Shown piece by piece: positions 9,005 through 17,334 of a stretch of 64,000 nucleotides of DNA. Below the pieces are notes generated by a model. The model saw nothing but the letters and a program-made list of their open reading frames with translations, made no database searches and was not told the DNA's origin. Source of the stretch: Kangiella profundi (GTDB lineage Bacteria; Pseudomonadota; Gammaproteobacteria; Enterobacterales; Kangiellaceae); contig NZ_CP025120.1 in NCBI RefSeq assembly GCF_002838765.1, positions 1,674,001-1,738,000 on the forward strand, written 5' to 3'. The first letter of the stretch is position 1; every line of letters starts with the position of its first letter. The position numbers and the translations under genes are program-made.

Positions 9005-9919
9005 TTATGAGAAGTGCTCAACAAGCTGCTGGCGAGTTAACAGGAAGACTCCATCACCGCCCTTTTCAAACTCAATCCAAGTAAAGGGCACATCTGGGAA
9101 AGCTTCTTCCAGAGCCGGCCAGCTGTTACCCACTTCGACGATTAGACAGCCCTGCTCGGTTAAGTGATCCGCAGCTTGTTCAAGAATTCGACGCGTGATA
9201 TCCAAACCATCTTCACCGGAACCAAGACCGATTTCAGGTTCGTGCTGATATTCGGCAGGCATATCGGATAAGTCTTCTGAATCAACATAAGGTGGATTGG
9301 ATACAATCAAATCGAACTGATCATCGGTCAGTGATTCGAATAGATCAGAAATGGCAGTTTGTGCTTTAGGATAGAGTCCCAGGCGTTCGTTGTTAATATC
9401 AGCAACGGTTATGGCATCCTCGGAAATATCGGAAAGAACAACTTCAGCATCTTCAATATAGGCAGCAATAGCTAAACCGATACAACCACTGCCACAGCAT
9501 AAATCAAGAATTCTAGGGTTATCCGCTTCCAGCCAGGGATAAAAATCGTTTTCTATCAACTCGGCGATTGGCGAACGTGGAACTAGCACACGTTCATCAA
9601 TATAAAACTCTAGTCCGCAAAAATAGGCTTTATTGGTGATGTAAGCCAAAGGCTTGCGATGTTCAACACGCTCAAAGATGGCATGAACCAGATGCTTCTT
9701 TTCATCCGCCAAAAGTTTGGCGGTTAACATGCCTTGCGGATAATCTTGCGGAAGGTCCAGCATTTGCAGCACTATGGCAACAGCCTCATCCCAGGCATTA
9801 TCAGTGCCATGGCCGAAGTATAGGTCAGACTGGTGAAACTGCGTTGCAGCAAAGCGAATGAAGTCAGCAACTGTCTCTAAGGACTGCTCTGCTTCTTGGT
9901 AAATTGGGCTTAACGTCAT
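9005..9919 (-). CDS. prmB: Ribosomal protein L3 glutamine methyltransferase
   Basis: This 304-residue class I SAM methyltransferase has LDLCCGSGCIG (138-148) for SAM binding and the glutamine-methylating NPPY motif at 208-211 (SNPPYVDSEDL). The N-terminal helical domain (LYFGHGTDNAWDEA) and the length separate PrmB from PrmC/HemK. It methylates a glutamine of ribosomal protein L3 during ribosome assembly. Its ATG overlaps the plsC stop (ATGA), which indicates coupling. epmC follows 13 bases later, so plsC-prmB-epmC-COG3199 form one minus-strand operon. Confidence 0.9.
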   Translation of the reverse strand: MTLSPIYQEAEQSLETVADFIRFAATQFHQSDLYFGHGTDNAWDEAVAIVLQMLDLPQDYPQGMLTAKLLADEKKHLVHAIFERVEHRKPLAYITNKAYFCGLEFYIDERVLVPRSPIAELIENDFYPWLEADNPRILDLCCGSGCIGLAIAAYIEDAEVVLSDISEDAITVADINNERLGLYPKAQTAISDLFESLTDDQFDLIVSNPPYVDSEDLSDMPAEYQHEPEIGLGSGEDGLDITRRILEQAADHLTEQGCLIVEVGNSWPALEEAFPDVPFTWIEFEKGGDGVFLLTRQQLVEHFS

Positions 9920-10701
9920 GAGCTTCTCTCTTCCAGCATCCTTTTCATTGAATTATATACCAAATCAGACAGCTCATGGCGATGTTCTACATCAAACTCA
10001 CGACAATCAATGGCCTCGCCAACCTTAACCTTCACAGGTTGATGCAGACGCATCTTTAACCACTTCTTGTTAGGCAAGACTTTATAGATATCCTGCATCA
10101 CGACTGGAATAATCAATGCGTTGGTATCAATGGCCAGTCGGATGCCACCTTTTTTAAGCGGTATCAGCTCACCATTTTTAGATCGAGTGCCTTCCGGAAA
10201 CATCCAGATGCGAATGCCACTCTCCATTTTCTCACGCGCAATTTTTAAATCTTCAATGGCCTGCTGACGGTTTTGTCTGTTAATGGAAAGAATTTCTGCA
10301 GCTTTCATAGCACTTGAAAGCAATGGCACACTAAACAGTTCCTTTTTGGAAATCATACGAATGCTGCCGGGTAAAGCTGTGAATGCCAATGGAATATCAT
10401 AAGCGCTGGAATGATTGCACATAATGATGACTCGGCGCCCTTCCTGCACCTGCTGTTCCAAATCCCCTTCGACCTGCCAATTTATACGTGCGGCTCGAAT
10501 CAGCCGACCTGACCAGTCAACCAGGATCTTGTCCACCTTGGTGCGCAAATCCTTTTTCGAGAAGAAAGCAAAATAGAGGGTTTTAAGACTGTATTTAGCG
10601 GTTGCCGCAATAGAGTAGGTGATTACCCATAGGGCACGCAGGAAACCAGCTGGTCTTGGCTGTTTATCAGTTTGCGATGCTGTTTGAGTTGTAGAATTCA
10701 A
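9916..10701 (-). CDS. plsC: 1-acyl-sn-glycerol-3-phosphate acyltransferase
   Basis: This 261-residue LPLAT-family protein has the catalytic HX4D box NHSSAYD at 96-102 and the phosphate-binding FPEGTRS at 168-174. A hydrophobic N-terminal segment (residues ~23-47) suggests membrane attachment. It acylates lysophosphatidate to phosphatidate in phospholipid synthesis. The long N-terminal extension before the acyltransferase core is typical of one gammaproteobacterial subgroup. It is the first gene of the operon running to 7337; other lysophospholipid acyltransferase roles remain possible. Confidence 0.85.
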   Translation of the reverse strand: MNSTTQTASQTDKQPRPAGFLRALWVITYSIAATAKYSLKTLYFAFFSKKDLRTKVDKILVDWSGRLIRAARINWQVEGDLEQQVQEGRRVIIMCNHSSAYDIPLAFTALPGSIRMISKKELFSVPLLSSAMKAAEILSINRQNRQQAIEDLKIAREKMESGIRIWMFPEGTRSKNGELIPLKKGGIRLAIDTNALIIPVVMQDIYKVLPNKKWLKMRLHQPVKVKVGEAIDCREFDVEHRHELSDLVYNSMKRMLEERSS

Positions 10702-10773
10702 GGTGCTAGCTGGTCAATCATCAATGAAGTGGCAATGCTAGCCACTTTTTAACCGAACTTCCAGTATAAACTT

Positions 10774-10801
10774 GTAGCTTATTGTTTTCGCAATAAGCTA
10801 C
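10774..10801 (-). terminator. Hairpin at the sixA stop codon
   Basis: Perfect eleven-base arms GTAGCTTATTG / CAATAAGCTAC surround the loop TTTTCG. The right arm contains the sixA stop codon. On the minus strand only AAGTTTATA follows, so the U tract is poor. It may stabilise the sixA 3' end or act as a weak terminator. Confidence 0.4.
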
Positions 10802-11259
10802 TGTGGCTCATAGAAACTGCTTAGATTTGGTTTATCGCCTTCAAAATCTATCTCTGCTATGGCTGAAGTTGGGAAATAGCGTCCCTGGTGCGGCAGCCAG
10901 CTGGCCAGCAGGTTGGCAACCAATGGCATATGACTGACCAACAGGATGGTGGATTGGGGTAAAGCTTCAACGTAGGATGCGGTCATAGCTGGATCTGACT
11001 CAGAACGTAATAGCGGTTCCTGCTCTCTTAAGAATGGACGAACTTTTGCATTCATCAGTTCCTGCTCAACGATATCAGCAGTTTGCTGGGCTCTTAAATA
11101 AGGGCTGGCCAGCATCAGCTCAAGCTCCAACTCCTGTTGCTTTAATATATCTGCAAGCCGTTGTGACATTTGTGCAACATCCTGCTTACCCGATTCAGAC
11201 AGTTGACGCTCCCCATCAATATAAGGAGCATCACCGTGCCTCATAATCCATACTTTCAT
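10798..11259 (-). CDS. sixA: Phosphohistidine phosphatase SixA
   Basis: This 153-residue histidine phosphatase has the N-terminal RHG motif (MKVWIMRHGDAPY) and the second catalytic histidine in LLVSHMPLVANL. The short length and the sequence SGKQDVAQMSQRL are those of SixA, which removes phosphate from phosphohistidine in phosphorelay and nitrogen-PTS proteins. It follows the adenosine kinase gene by about 36 bases on the same strand. A strong hairpin begins at its stop codon. Confidence 0.88.
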   Translation of the reverse strand: MKVWIMRHGDAPYIDGERQLSESGKQDVAQMSQRLADILKQQELELELMLASPYLRAQQTADIVEQELMNAKVRPFLREQEPLLRSESDPAMTASYVEALPQSTILLVSHMPLVANLLASWLPHQGRYFPTSAIAEIDFEGDKPNLSSFYEPQ

Positions 11260-11295
11260 AATTTATTGAATCTGTCCTTAACTAAGTCCAAACAA

Positions 11296-12303
11296 TTACT
11301 TCGCAAAATTCCGCTGATTAAAGGCTCTCAACTCATCAATCGCCTCTCCGTAAAGACGAGGGCCAAATTGTGTCACCAGGTGCCCCGCGGCAAAGCTGGC
11401 AAGTTTGCCACAGTCAGCAAATGAGTATCCCTGAGTTAGGCCATAAAGAAATGCCCCAGCAAACATATCGCCAGCGCCATTGGTATCAACCGCTTTAACC
11501 GGGTGAGCTTCGATAGTATGTAATTCATTACCATCAAAGAAGAGCGCACCTTTTTTACCAAGGGTGATGGCAACCTGCGTAGCTGACTGCTTCAAAACAT
11601 CCATAGCCTGATGAATATTAGACTGCTCTGTAAACTCAAGCGCTTCATCATCATTACAGAACAACAGGTCGACGCCACCTTCAAGAATCTGCTCAATCTG
11701 AGGTTTGAAAAAGCGCACCATATTGGGATCAGATAAAGTGGTAGCAACTTTTACGCCATTAGCCTGAGCGTGTTTCTTAGCGCTTAAAGCTGCCAAATGC
11801 GCTTCAGGCGAACTAACCAGGTAGCCTTCAAGGTATAGATATTGACTGTCTGCCAGTGCATCGAAGTGTATGTCCTGTTCTTTAAGCTCACTGCTAATTC
11901 CCAGGAATGTGTTCATGGTGCGGTCAGCATCAGGAGTCACCATCACCAGACACTTGCCTGTGGTACCGTGATTATCTTCCAGCTGATGTAAACCATTGTC
12001 GACACCCGCTGAATTAAGGTCTGATGCATAAAAGACACCGGCCTCATCGCGCCCGACTTTACATGAATGAAAAGCCTTACCGCCTAACTGTGCAAGAGCA
12101 ATCACGCTATTGGCCGCAGAGCCGCCGGATGCACGCTGGTGAATATTACCGTGCAGATGGCTTAACAGATAATCATGACGCTCTTCATCAACCAGGGTCA
12201 TAACGCCCTTTTCGACCCCAAGACGCTCAAGTTCCTGTTCATTGACTTCTATTTCAATATCAACCAGCGCGTTGCCAAGGGCATATAAATCATATTGCTT
12301 CAT
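11296..12303 (-). CDS. Adenosine kinase-like PfkB family sugar kinase
   Basis: This 335-residue ribokinase-fold protein has the substrate-side motif GGSAANS at 60-66 and the catalytic NGAGD at 275-279 (DTNGAGDMFAGAF). The opening YDLYALGNALVDIEIEV is typical of the proteobacterial adenosine kinase group, which phosphorylates adenosine to AMP in purine salvage. Related inosine, guanosine or sugar kinases cannot be ruled out. It is transcribed away from the PTPS-like gene across a 92-bp promoter gap, with sixA downstream. Confidence 0.8.
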   Translation of the reverse strand: MKQYDLYALGNALVDIEIEVNEQELERLGVEKGVMTLVDEERHDYLLSHLHGNIHQRASGGSAANSVIALAQLGGKAFHSCKVGRDEAGVFYASDLNSAGVDNGLHQLEDNHGTTGKCLVMVTPDADRTMNTFLGISSELKEQDIHFDALADSQYLYLEGYLVSSPEAHLAALSAKKHAQANGVKVATTLSDPNMVRFFKPQIEQILEGGVDLLFCNDDEALEFTEQSNIHQAMDVLKQSATQVAITLGKKGALFFDGNELHTIEAHPVKAVDTNGAGDMFAGAFLYGLTQGYSFADCGKLASFAAGHLVTQFGPRLYGEAIDELRAFNQRNFAK

Positions 12304-12348
12304 AAAATACTAATGCTTATAAAAGTTAATTTTGCGATGCAGGGATTA

Positions 12349-12357
12349 TGCTATAAT
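12349..12357 (+). promoter_or_regulatory. Extended -10 promoter for the PTPS-like gene
   Basis: TG-C-TATAAT is a perfect extended -10 element, about 39 bases before the start codon at 12396. No good -35 hexamer is present 16-18 bases upstream, which fits an extended -10 promoter. Confidence 0.65.
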
Positions 12358-12395
12358 TCAGATCATTATTGAATGCCTTTTAAGAACCAATCATT

Positions 12396-13247
12396 ATGCC
12401 TGCATTATTTGTTGACCAGCTAACCGTTATTGATTTCGCTTTCTTTGACCCAGTCCGAGGGATAGTCGGTGAAAGCTGGATAGTTGACCTGGTTCTTGAG
12501 GGTGATCTTGATGATCAAGGTATGGTTTTTGACTTCGGGGATGTTAAAAAGCGAATCAAACAAGCCATAGATTCCACGCTTGACCATAAGTTTGCGGTTC
12601 CAAGTCAATACGCCGAGCTGTCGATTACGGAAGACGGTGACAAGCTAACCCTCGATATGCGCGATAAGCAAGGCCGCTTTTACCAACATAAATCCCCCAG
12701 ACAAGCTGTAGCTCTTATTCCCACAGAAATTATTACTCGAGAAAGTGCACTCCCTCTATTGCACCAAGCCTGCTCTGAAGTTGTACCGGATAATGTAAAA
12801 AAGATTTTCCTTAATCTGCGCACGGAGGAAATCTCTGGTGATTATTATCATTACGCACACGGCTTGAAAAAGCATTTAGGTGATTGCCAACGAATTGCTC
12901 ACGGACACCGCTCGCAGATTCATATTTTTGAGAATGGGCAGAGAAATAAAGACCTCGAAGCCTATTGGTGTGAATTATGGCGCGATATTTATATTGGTAC
13001 CGCTGAAGATTTACAGAAAGACTTTGAAGATGACGCTATTCAATATTTTGAATTCGCCTACCGAAGTGAGCAAGGAGAGTTTTCTTTAGTTATTCCCGCT
13101 GAACGATGTCATATCATGGAGCAGGACTCTACAGTTGAATTAATCGCACAGCACATTGCAGATCAACTTAAAGAAAAGCATCCCAAATCCGAGATTGAAG
13201 TTCGAGCCTTCGAAGGCTTTAACAAAGGTGCAATAGCATTTAGTTAA
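12396..13247 (+). CDS. Tandem PTPS/QueD-fold protein, first module lacking zinc histidines
   Basis: This 283-residue protein is made of two 6-pyruvoyl-tetrahydropterin synthase-like modules. In module 1 the usual HGHS zinc motif is replaced by VGES (24-27), although the FDFGDVKKRI and LDHK (62-65) parts remain. Module 2 keeps AHGL (H155), C164 and HGH (169-171), and ends with an STVEL...VRAFEG active-site tail. Single-domain relatives make 6-carboxytetrahydropterin for queuosine or pterins. Here one half looks structural and the other catalytic. No que, fol or mpt genes are adjacent, so the substrate is open. It is expressed from its own extended -10 promoter. Confidence 0.75.
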   Translation: MPALFVDQLTVIDFAFFDPVRGIVGESWIVDLVLEGDLDDQGMVFDFGDVKKRIKQAIDSTLDHKFAVPSQYAELSITEDGDKLTLDMRDKQGRFYQHKSPRQAVALIPTEIITRESALPLLHQACSEVVPDNVKKIFLNLRTEEISGDYYHYAHGLKKHLGDCQRIAHGHRSQIHIFENGQRNKDLEAYWCELWRDIYIGTAEDLQKDFEDDAIQYFEFAYRSEQGEFSLVIPAERCHIMEQDSTVELIAQHIADQLKEKHPKSEIEVRAFEGFNKGAIAFS

Positions 13248-13264
13248 AAGTTAATACCAACCAA

Positions 13265-16200
13265 TCACTGAGTCGGTTCATCATCCGACTCAGTTTCAGC
13301 ATCACTTTCAACATCAAGCTTGCTTTCACCCTCGGCCTCACCCTCGCCTTCACCTATAACCTCTGGCTCTTCTGGTTTTATCTCTGGATGCGGTATTTCA
13401 ACACCTTCTTCAGGGTGAGTGACCTTGCCATCATAAACGCTTTCACAATAACCACCAGTCAACAAACCTACACCAGATTTGAGTAAACCAACGACAGAAC
13501 CTGTAACGGCATCAAAAGCGGTACGGAAAGTCTCGATTTCAGGAGAGCTAAGGCTGCCATTTAAGGTTTGACTATATTCCTTGCAACCCTCTTCATTGAG
13601 AATCATAAACTCAAAATCATTGAAGGCCATTATGGACAGGTCGATATTGCCATCAAAAGCAAAACGATAATATTGAGTTGAAGCAGCCGCATCGCGAGTT
13701 ATTAATACGCCATTCTCGACAACCATGTCGATATTTATTTGACCAAACATGGTATTACCTTTATTTGCTCCAAGGTTGCTCAGCACACCTTGCATACTGA
13801 CACCTTGAGACAACAATAGACCAGCTGGTCCGGCAAGAACGAAACCGCCAATGTCCAATAAGCCAAACTCCTGACTCTCAAGGAAACGTTCTAATACTTT
13901 ATTCACATTCAAATTAATTAACTGAACAGGTTCGGTATTGGTGAGCAGCACCTGGCCATTTAAACTGTCGAATATTGACTCAGGAGCCAAACCAGTAAAA
14001 GTCAGTTCAGCAAGACCATTAATCTTGCCTCGCAGAGCAACAGACTCCTCGCTATCGGGTCGAACAAGCTGGCTTAGCTCTAAATTCTCAAAGTTAAAAT
14101 TAAAGTTAGAAAAATAACCTGGTTGCGACAAATCAATCACCCAGTCAGCGTCAAGGTTAGTATCATTAACCCTAACCTTAAGAGGAGTCACAGTTACTTT
14201 TTGATTTCTTTGGGTAGCTTTTATATCAATGTCAGAGAATACATCTTCGTCCTGCTGAGCTTTGGCAATTTTCAATTCTATATTAGTGAAAGCATTTTGA
14301 AGTTTCGAGTCATACCACTGGCTAATTAACTGCCCATTTTTTACCAGTGATAAATTAGCGGCGGTCAGATCAACATCTGTAATCACCAGTGACTCCTTGC
14401 TGGTAACAGGTTTTCCATCAACATCAAGCCTTTCAACCAGGCGTAAAATATCACCATTAAAATTACGGATATTAAGATTATTTACCAATACGGATTCTAA
14501 AGGTAATTTAGACTCACTATTATCCGATAAAGTATCAGCCTGCTCACCTGACTGCTCGGTCAGGTCCAAAGAAATCTTACCTGACTGATTAGTAAGACGC
14601 TCTAATACTAAACGACTTTCACTGATGGCACCGCTAGTTGAAAGATTTCGAATAGAAACTTGCTTAGACTGCAGACTATCGGCAGCCATATTGAAACTAG
14701 TATTCAGACTACTGACGTCATCTAATGTAAAGAGTGATTGCTCAAGCACCAATGGAAACTCACCAACGTCGAGCCTGGCATTATCCACTTTAACTTCGTC
14801 ATCGCTTAGGGTAGCCAGCATGGAAAGTTGATCGATGTTTATATCTGCTAAGCGTATCGACTGGAAAGGTATCGCTGCTGCTTGTCCAGAATTCTGAGTA
14901 CTTTCATCAGATTTACCGGCATCACTTAAATCAAGGTCAAGATTGACTCCAATTAATCGAAGTGTGGAGGCAGTCAAATTGCCAGAGTCACTCGACAACT
15001 CCGTAGCGAATGTAGCCATAGCACCTTGAGGCACCTTTATCTCAGAAGCTTCAACATTAGCAGAAACCTTTGAGGGCCAACTACCTGGTTCTGCAATAAC
15101 AAGCTTATGCTCTAGAATGACCGGTAGCTGCTTAACAGTGGCGTTAATAGACTGTGCCTGATAAGCATCACCAAGCTCGAGGTTAAGCTGTCCATCAGTT
15201 ATGGTCAGTTGACTTACCTGTACACCCGCAAATGGGAATCGAATGTCCACCTGTTCAGCTTCAGCGGATGCATCTGACACAGGATTGGATTCATCTTGTG
15301 GATTACTGTCTTGAGGTAACGATGAATAATTAACGTATGGATTTTCAATTAACAGCTGCTTAACATCAAAGGTACTGTTAGATAATCCCCCTTCGAGCTC
15401 AAGATGATCATAACTAAGTATATCCGAACTTAACGACTGAGATGATAAAGAGTATTGGCTATTTTGTTCTGAATAAAAAGCTTCCCAGTCATCCCATAAA
15501 GGTCGCTTACTTTCAACCAGGATAAGTTCACTAAAGGTAGCAGTAAAGTCTTTAACTGCAAGTTGATAACTCCCTTCAATATTAATGTTGGTATTGCCTA
15601 ATTTGACCGTTTCGACAAACAGGTCTTCAAAAGGTAAGTGTTCCAGCTTTGTTTGCTGATCAGGTATATTGGGTGAGACTGGTTGATTAGTAGCAAGCTC
15701 AATATTAATGTCAGCAGATTGTGAAGAAAGTTCTTCAATTATGACGTTACTGTCTTGAACACTGGCTTTTAAATTCACCCCATTCAAGCTGCTTTTGTCG
15801 GTCTTTAACTGTTTTATATCTGCAACAATGGTTGTATTGCTTTGAGTAAAAAATTCATTGAGTTTGGCAAAAAGAAAAGTGCTACTTTGAGCGACTGGCA
15901 AATCTGAAATTATCAGGTTTATACCATTGGCTTCAAGATAAACGTCATCGTCAAATATAAAGCTTGAATCAATGATTCGAATTTCAGAAACGTTTAACTT
16001 TTCAAAAAAGAATGGCTCTTCCTCGCTTGAACTCTCACCAGCTGTTTCTGCTAACTGATAATCAAAAGGATAACGTATCGTAGCTTTATCCAGTTCCACA
16101 CTATCAATTAATAAACTGCTAAACAGGCCGCTATAAGAAAGCTCTGCAGTCAGTTTTTCAAAAGCAATTGCGGGATTGTCTTCTGGACCAATACGAGTTT

Positions 16201-16405
16201 TAGAGATACTGATAGTGCCAGAAAATAACGAAACATCGAGCTCTCCTACCTGAGAGCTCATGCCCAACCGTTGTTGAATCTGCCTTTCTAAAAAGGCCTC
16301 AGAATTGATAAGGTAAACAATTATCGAAACAGAAATCACCAGCAGAATAATCAATCCTGCCAAAACCCAGAGTAATCTCTTACCCCACTTCCATAACTTG
16401 GTCAT
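13265..16405 (-). CDS. AsmA-family envelope protein
   Basis: This 1046-residue protein has one N-terminal membrane anchor (LLWVLAGLIILLVISVSIIV, residues ~12-32) and a very long periplasmic part of repeating short beta segments. The opening (LGMSSQVGELDVSLFSGTISI) and the region at ~770-930 (ARGINGLAELTFTGLAPE-like, then INLNVNKVLERFLES) follow the AsmA/DUF748 pattern. Such proteins form groove-shaped bridges thought to move phospholipid between membranes. The last ~40 residues are an acidic Glu/Gly/Asp tail of low complexity. It is convergent with the PTPS-like gene, with 17 bases between the stops. Confidence 0.75.
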   Translation of the reverse strand: MTKLWKWGKRLLWVLAGLIILLVISVSIIVYLINSEAFLERQIQQRLGMSSQVGELDVSLFSGTISISKTRIGPEDNPAIAFEKLTAELSYSGLFSSLLIDSVELDKATIRYPFDYQLAETAGESSSEEEPFFFEKLNVSEIRIIDSSFIFDDDVYLEANGINLIISDLPVAQSSTFLFAKLNEFFTQSNTTIVADIKQLKTDKSSLNGVNLKASVQDSNVIIEELSSQSADINIELATNQPVSPNIPDQQTKLEHLPFEDLFVETVKLGNTNINIEGSYQLAVKDFTATFSELILVESKRPLWDDWEAFYSEQNSQYSLSSQSLSSDILSYDHLELEGGLSNSTFDVKQLLIENPYVNYSSLPQDSNPQDESNPVSDASAEAEQVDIRFPFAGVQVSQLTITDGQLNLELGDAYQAQSINATVKQLPVILEHKLVIAEPGSWPSKVSANVEASEIKVPQGAMATFATELSSDSGNLTASTLRLIGVNLDLDLSDAGKSDESTQNSGQAAAIPFQSIRLADINIDQLSMLATLSDDEVKVDNARLDVGEFPLVLEQSLFTLDDVSSLNTSFNMAADSLQSKQVSIRNLSTSGAISESRLVLERLTNQSGKISLDLTEQSGEQADTLSDNSESKLPLESVLVNNLNIRNFNGDILRLVERLDVDGKPVTSKESLVITDVDLTAANLSLVKNGQLISQWYDSKLQNAFTNIELKIAKAQQDEDVFSDIDIKATQRNQKVTVTPLKVRVNDTNLDADWVIDLSQPGYFSNFNFNFENLELSQLVRPDSEESVALRGKINGLAELTFTGLAPESIFDSLNGQVLLTNTEPVQLINLNVNKVLERFLESQEFGLLDIGGFVLAGPAGLLLSQGVSMQGVLSNLGANKGNTMFGQINIDMVVENGVLITRDAAASTQYYRFAFDGNIDLSIMAFNDFEFMILNEEGCKEYSQTLNGSLSSPEIETFRTAFDAVTGSVVGLLKSGVGLLTGGYCESVYDGKVTHPEEGVEIPHPEIKPEEPEVIGEGEGEAEGESKLDVESDAETESDDEPTQ

Positions 16406-16452
16406 AAGCTTCCTGTTTCGATTAGAAATTAATGCTTAAATTAAAACAGCTA

Positions 16453-17268
16453 CTAACGATTTAAGTCAAACTCTGTCCACACTGGTGCATGGTCGGATGG
16501 ACGCTCCATGGAGCGGATCTCATAGTCAATATCAGACGCAATGGCTCTATCATTTAGCCAGTCGCAGGCGAACACAGAGTCAATTCGAAGACCGCGTTTT
16601 GGCTCACGCTCAAAACCACGGCTACGATAATCAAACCAGCTGAACTTGTCTGCGACGTCTGGATTGATGGTGCGGTAGGTATCATGTAAACCCGTTGCCA
16701 ATATCTTTTGCAGCCACTCGCGCTCTTCCGGTAAGAAACTGCATTTACCATCACGCAACCATCGTTTACGATTCGGTTCACCAATGCCAATATCAATGTC
16801 TTCAGGTGAGATATTAATATCACCCAATACGATAGTTCGATGATCACCTTTATCATTTTGCAGATAAGTTAATAAATCCGCATAAAACTTTTGCTTGTAG
16901 GGAAATTTCACCGGATGATCACGATTTTCACCTTGCGGGAAGTAACCATTAAGAACCTTAATCACCTCATCCCCATATTGAAAGCTGGTAATGATCATAC
17001 GACGTTGAGCATCGTCTGGATCGGTGGGGAATCCTTTCTCTACAGCCAGAGGCTTCTGCTTGCTGAAAGTTGCTACTCCATAGTGCGCCTTTCCACCATG
17101 AATTTCTATGTGATAGCCAAGATGCTCATACAGTTCAAACGGGAAAGCATCATCGTGAACTTTTGTTTCCTGAATACAAATAATATCCGGATCATGTTTT
17201 TCGACCAGCGCTTCAATTTGATGTACTCGTGTACGTATACTGTTAATATTAAAAGTTACTATTTTCAT
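16453..17268 (-). CDS. xthA: Exodeoxyribonuclease III
   Basis: This 271-residue EEP-fold nuclease has MKIVTFNINSIRTR at the start, the catalytic-metal glutamate in CIQETKVHD, the LGDINISPEDIDIG segment and the final SDHAPVWTEF motif. It acts as an AP endonuclease and 3'-5' exonuclease on duplex DNA in base-excision repair. Length and motif order match XthA of gammaproteobacteria. It stands between the M61 peptidase gene and the AsmA gene on the same strand, with short gaps. Confidence 0.92.
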   Translation of the reverse strand: MKIVTFNINSIRTRVHQIEALVEKHDPDIICIQETKVHDDAFPFELYEHLGYHIEIHGGKAHYGVATFSKQKPLAVEKGFPTDPDDAQRRMIITSFQYGDEVIKVLNGYFPQGENRDHPVKFPYKQKFYADLLTYLQNDKGDHRTIVLGDINISPEDIDIGIGEPNRKRWLRDGKCSFLPEEREWLQKILATGLHDTYRTINPDVADKFSWFDYRSRGFEREPKRGLRIDSVFACDWLNDRAIASDIDYEIRSMERPSDHAPVWTEFDLNR

Positions 17269-17334
17269 AATATCCCGTTCTTAATTTAACTTAATTTCAA
17301 CTGACTAAGATTTCTCTAAGTATGAATTTATAAT

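Noticed and set aside
10720..10750. Plus-strand hairpin AAGTGGC / GCCACTT followed by TTTTT
   Set aside because: It is a good terminator shape but no plus-strand gene lies upstream, and on the minus strand it lacks a U tract; noted only.
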